Notes under the pieces: model-generated
Seen by the model: the letters and a program-made list of their open reading frames with translations, nothing else
What the model was told of the DNA's origin: nothing
Databases searched by the model: none
Position numbers and translations under genes: made by a program
Part shown: positions 19,701 through 21,237 of the stretch, one piece after another
Numbering within the stretch: the first letter of the stretch is position 1
Layout: each line of letters begins with the position of its first letter
Origin: Polyrhizophydium stewartii
Lineage: Eukaryota > Chytridiomycota > Chytridiomycetes > Rhizophydiales
Assembly: GCA_027604665.1 (NCBI GenBank)
Contig: JADGIZ010000178.1
Span: 1-21,237, forward strand
Length of the DNA: 21,237 nucleotides
Direction: 5' to 3'

Positions 19701-20947
19701 TAGATGGCCAGCGAGCTCCAGACAAAGGTGCCATTGCTGGAGGCGCCTATGCCGACAAGAACGGCCTTGGCGGCAAAGATGGCGTAAATGCCGGCCATCC
19801 GCACCGCCGCTTCGATATGCGTGGTCGAGAGGCCGCTGGACATGGCAATAAGCGTGACAAGGAACAAGGTTGTCGTGCCGATGCAATCGAACACCCCGTC
19901 CAAGTAAAAGAACTCGATTGAGCCAACAAGAATGAAAGAAAGAAACTGGACGAGAACAGCGTGCGAGTCAGATTTGATCAAACACATGATGGCGAAGCGA
20001 CCACGGCGCACCTCGAGAAATTGGATGAGGCCATACCACCATTTTGATCTCGTTGCAACCCAAATATAGTATGCGCCGCGCCTGAAAGAGGTGAATACCA
20101 AGTAAACCAGGGCCGAGACCAAAATTATTGACCAGAGCACTGCACTGAGCTGGCGCTCGTAGAGTTGCGTATTTGCAAGAGTGAGGCACAGGACATTGAG
20201 GCACAGCAGGCGCAGAAAGAGAACACGCTGGCGCAGGAGGGTTGAGCAGACGTAGTTGTTCTCGAGCTCCCGCGTTTTGAAGTGCAGGGTCCATGGGTTG
20301 ACGAGCTGCGTCCAGTCGAGCGAGTTGTCCTGCTGCAGCATCTCGTCAAAGGGGATTTCGTCGCGGCTGTCCGAGAGGCCCGATGCGTTTGCAGGGTTCG
20401 AGGAGTCGTAGCCCACATCGATGGCCAGCTGGGTATGCTGCTTTGTGCCAAAAGACGGTGATTGCGAGACATGAGTTTGGAACTGCGAGGCCGATGCTAC
20501 GCTGGTGAAGTTGGAGTGCCTGCCGGCGCCGACCGACTTGCGCGACTGCCGATCGTGAGGAAAGACTCGGCCGGAGTGTGGGTTACGTGGGACCTCTGCG
20601 ACGGATGCGATCATACCGAAAAGCTGTCGAACGACGGCGGGCTGTTTGAACTGAGAGCGGGAGCGAGATCGAGAGCGCTTGCGACTGGGTATTGCGGGGA
20701 CGTGGAGCGTGACGTCCATTTGCATCGAGGCCGCCGAGTGGGAGAGATCCGGCTCGATGGCGTGGACGTGGCGCTGGGGCGGCGCTAGAGGGGCATGCTG
20801 GTCTTGCCGGGTATCATCTTCGCGGGGTTGCGGGAGCTGGGGCGGGGACTGCGGTTGCGGCTGCGGATGTTGCGGTGGGGTGGCGGCCGGCGCGAGGGTT
20901 GTCGGTTGGGCCTCGGCGTCCTCGCAGCGATCTGGTCTGGGCGGCAT
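13752..20947 (-). CDS. Twelve-helix class III (adenylyl-type) cyclase, 2,223 aa, 7 exons
   Basis: The exons on the minus strand are 20947-19626, 19563-19406, 19324-19179, 19100-15940, 15850-15745, 15635-15443 and 15337-13752; every phase matches and the sum is 2,224 codons. Domains in order: a disordered basic N-terminus (1 to about 235), six hydrophobic helices (about 238-430), a linker helix with LLSVCLPKSIITKL, and cyclase domain C1 (about 494-660). A Ser-rich linker of some 650 residues follows, then a second six-helix set (about 1364-1529), a second linker helix with LLHIVLPETVITRL, cyclase domain C2 (about 1586-1760) and a disordered tail. C1 has FGELKNF, EKIK (Lys542), YEIYGDVVNMASR (Glu617, Asn624, Arg628). 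C2 has LFLDIVSF (Asp1593) and TIGDAY (Asp1637). The enzyme should make cyclic nucleotide, most likely cAMP from ATP, at a membrane. The architecture is that of animal transmembrane adenylyl cyclases and is unlike the peripheral LRR cyclase Cyr1 of Dikarya. Confidence 0.9.
15843..15950 (-). other. Exon junction that rebuilds the first metal Asp motif of C2
   Basis: The 89-nt intron 15851-15939 (GTAAGG, branch TGCTGACTGT, acceptor CCGACAG) interrupts LFLDIV and SFTVM. Splicing in phase 2 restores the textbook LFLDIVSFT motif; without it the frame stops at TAA 15936-15938. Confidence 0.85.
17101..17130 (-). repeat. Short GAGTCC hexanucleotide repeat in the cyclase linker
   Basis: About four imperfect tandem copies of a CGAGTC-type hexamer encode alternating Asp-Ser (DSDSDS) on the minus strand. 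It is a small in-frame coding microsatellite in the disordered linker. Confidence 0.6.
18276..18335 (-). other. Candidate 60-nt GC-AG intron inside the long cyclase exon
   Basis: The minus strand reads ATG, then GCATGT, then a TGCTGACACA branch motif, then CCATGCAG before CGG. The 60-nt stretch is in frame and stop-free. It encodes a Cys-rich segment (ACCISCDLCP) out of character with the Ser/Pro-rich linker around it. GCATGT is the GC version of the common fungal donor GTATGT. If removed, the protein is 2,203 residues. Confidence 0.5.
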
Positions 20948-21237
20948 GGCGGGCAGGCGGACCGGCTGCTTGCGGCGCCGACAGGCGAGGCGGCGGCGGG
21001 TCGGAGGGCGGAGGGCGAACGGCGGATGGGGCGGTCGCCCGTGCTTGTGCGTCTGTGGCGTGGTTGAGGGCGGACAAGCGCGAGGCGCTGCTTGCGGGCG
21101 CGTGGAGTCGATGGACGCGACACGGGGAAGGCCGTCGGGGTGCCGCCTTGTGGAGCGCCGTCTTGTGGGCTGCAACAGTGACCGCGCAGATGCCGGCCGC
21201 GGTGGTGTCGGTGGTGGGCGAGCGGGCGGAGCTGGGG
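20948..21237 (-). promoter_or_regulatory. Upstream region of the cyclase gene
   Basis: These 290 bp precede the cyclase ATG. The cyclase frame stays open here back to about 21175 but has no further ATG, so 20947 is the first possible standard start. No TATA-like element or recognisable operator is seen; the sequence is very GC-rich. Confidence 0.4.

Noticed and set aside
13752..20947. Rhodopsin-guanylyl cyclase fusion as known from Blastocladiomycota
   Set aside because: There are two six-helix sets and two cyclase domains, no retinal lysine segment, and Lys rather than Glu at the base-selecting position of C1.
1..21237. tRNA or rRNA genes, transposons, CRISPR arrays, viral genes
   Set aside because: I saw no cloverleaf-like or rRNA sequence, no transposase or reverse transcriptase motifs, no terminal repeats and no spacer arrays.

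Overview
This window looks like nuclear DNA of an early-diverging, probably zoosporic (chytrid-type) fungus. It is GC-rich, the genes are monocistronic and mostly split by short introns (60-133 nt, one of 261 nt), and there are eukaryotic ATG contexts and a few AATAAA signals. It carries an RTC4-like domain gene, a family best known from fungi, and a polytopic class III nucleotide cyclase, which is not expected in most Dikarya. The lineage is my inference. I reconstructed the introns by hand from reading frame, protein conservation, GT...AG ends and a nearly invariant internal GCTGAC branch-site motif.

Layout: (1) 140-283 (+), last exon of an unidentified gene entering from the left. (2) 569-2936 (-), RTC4-like domain protein in three exons. 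(3) 3061-5098 (+), DPH2, the diphthamide biosynthesis subunit, in four exons; it is divergent from (2) across a 124-bp promoter with three CACGTG boxes spaced 10 bp apart. (4) 5560-6603 (+), zinc-dependent medium-chain alcohol dehydrogenase, preceded by an 11-bp CCGGAAG tandem array. (5) 6756-7455 (-), GNAT acetyltransferase in two exons. (6) 7733-8899 and 9404-10807 (+), a tandem pair of paralogous seven-helix, GPCR-like membrane proteins with one intron each at the same position. (7) 10916-13488 (-), a large low-complexity protein of unknown function. (8) 13752-20947 (-), one 2,223-residue membrane nucleotide cyclase encoded by seven exons.

The most notable item is the cyclase. It has the architecture of an animal transmembrane adenylyl cyclase (six helices, catalytic domain, six helices, catalytic domain), but the catalytic half-sites are swapped. 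The first catalytic domain carries the base and transition-state residues (Lys542, Glu617, Asn624, Arg628). The second carries the two metal-binding Asp residues (Asp1593, Asp1637). At least seven R-R-x-S motifs in its disordered linker and tails suggest PKA feedback. The two 7TM proteins nearby have GPCR-like predicted topology. Their introns are multiples of three and free of stops, so retention would insert 20 or 29 residues into extracellular loop 2. The right half of the window may thus be a small receptor/cAMP signalling neighbourhood; that functional link is inference. The left half is housekeeping: translation-factor modification, a chromatin or telomere-related domain, an oxidoreductase and an acetyltransferase.
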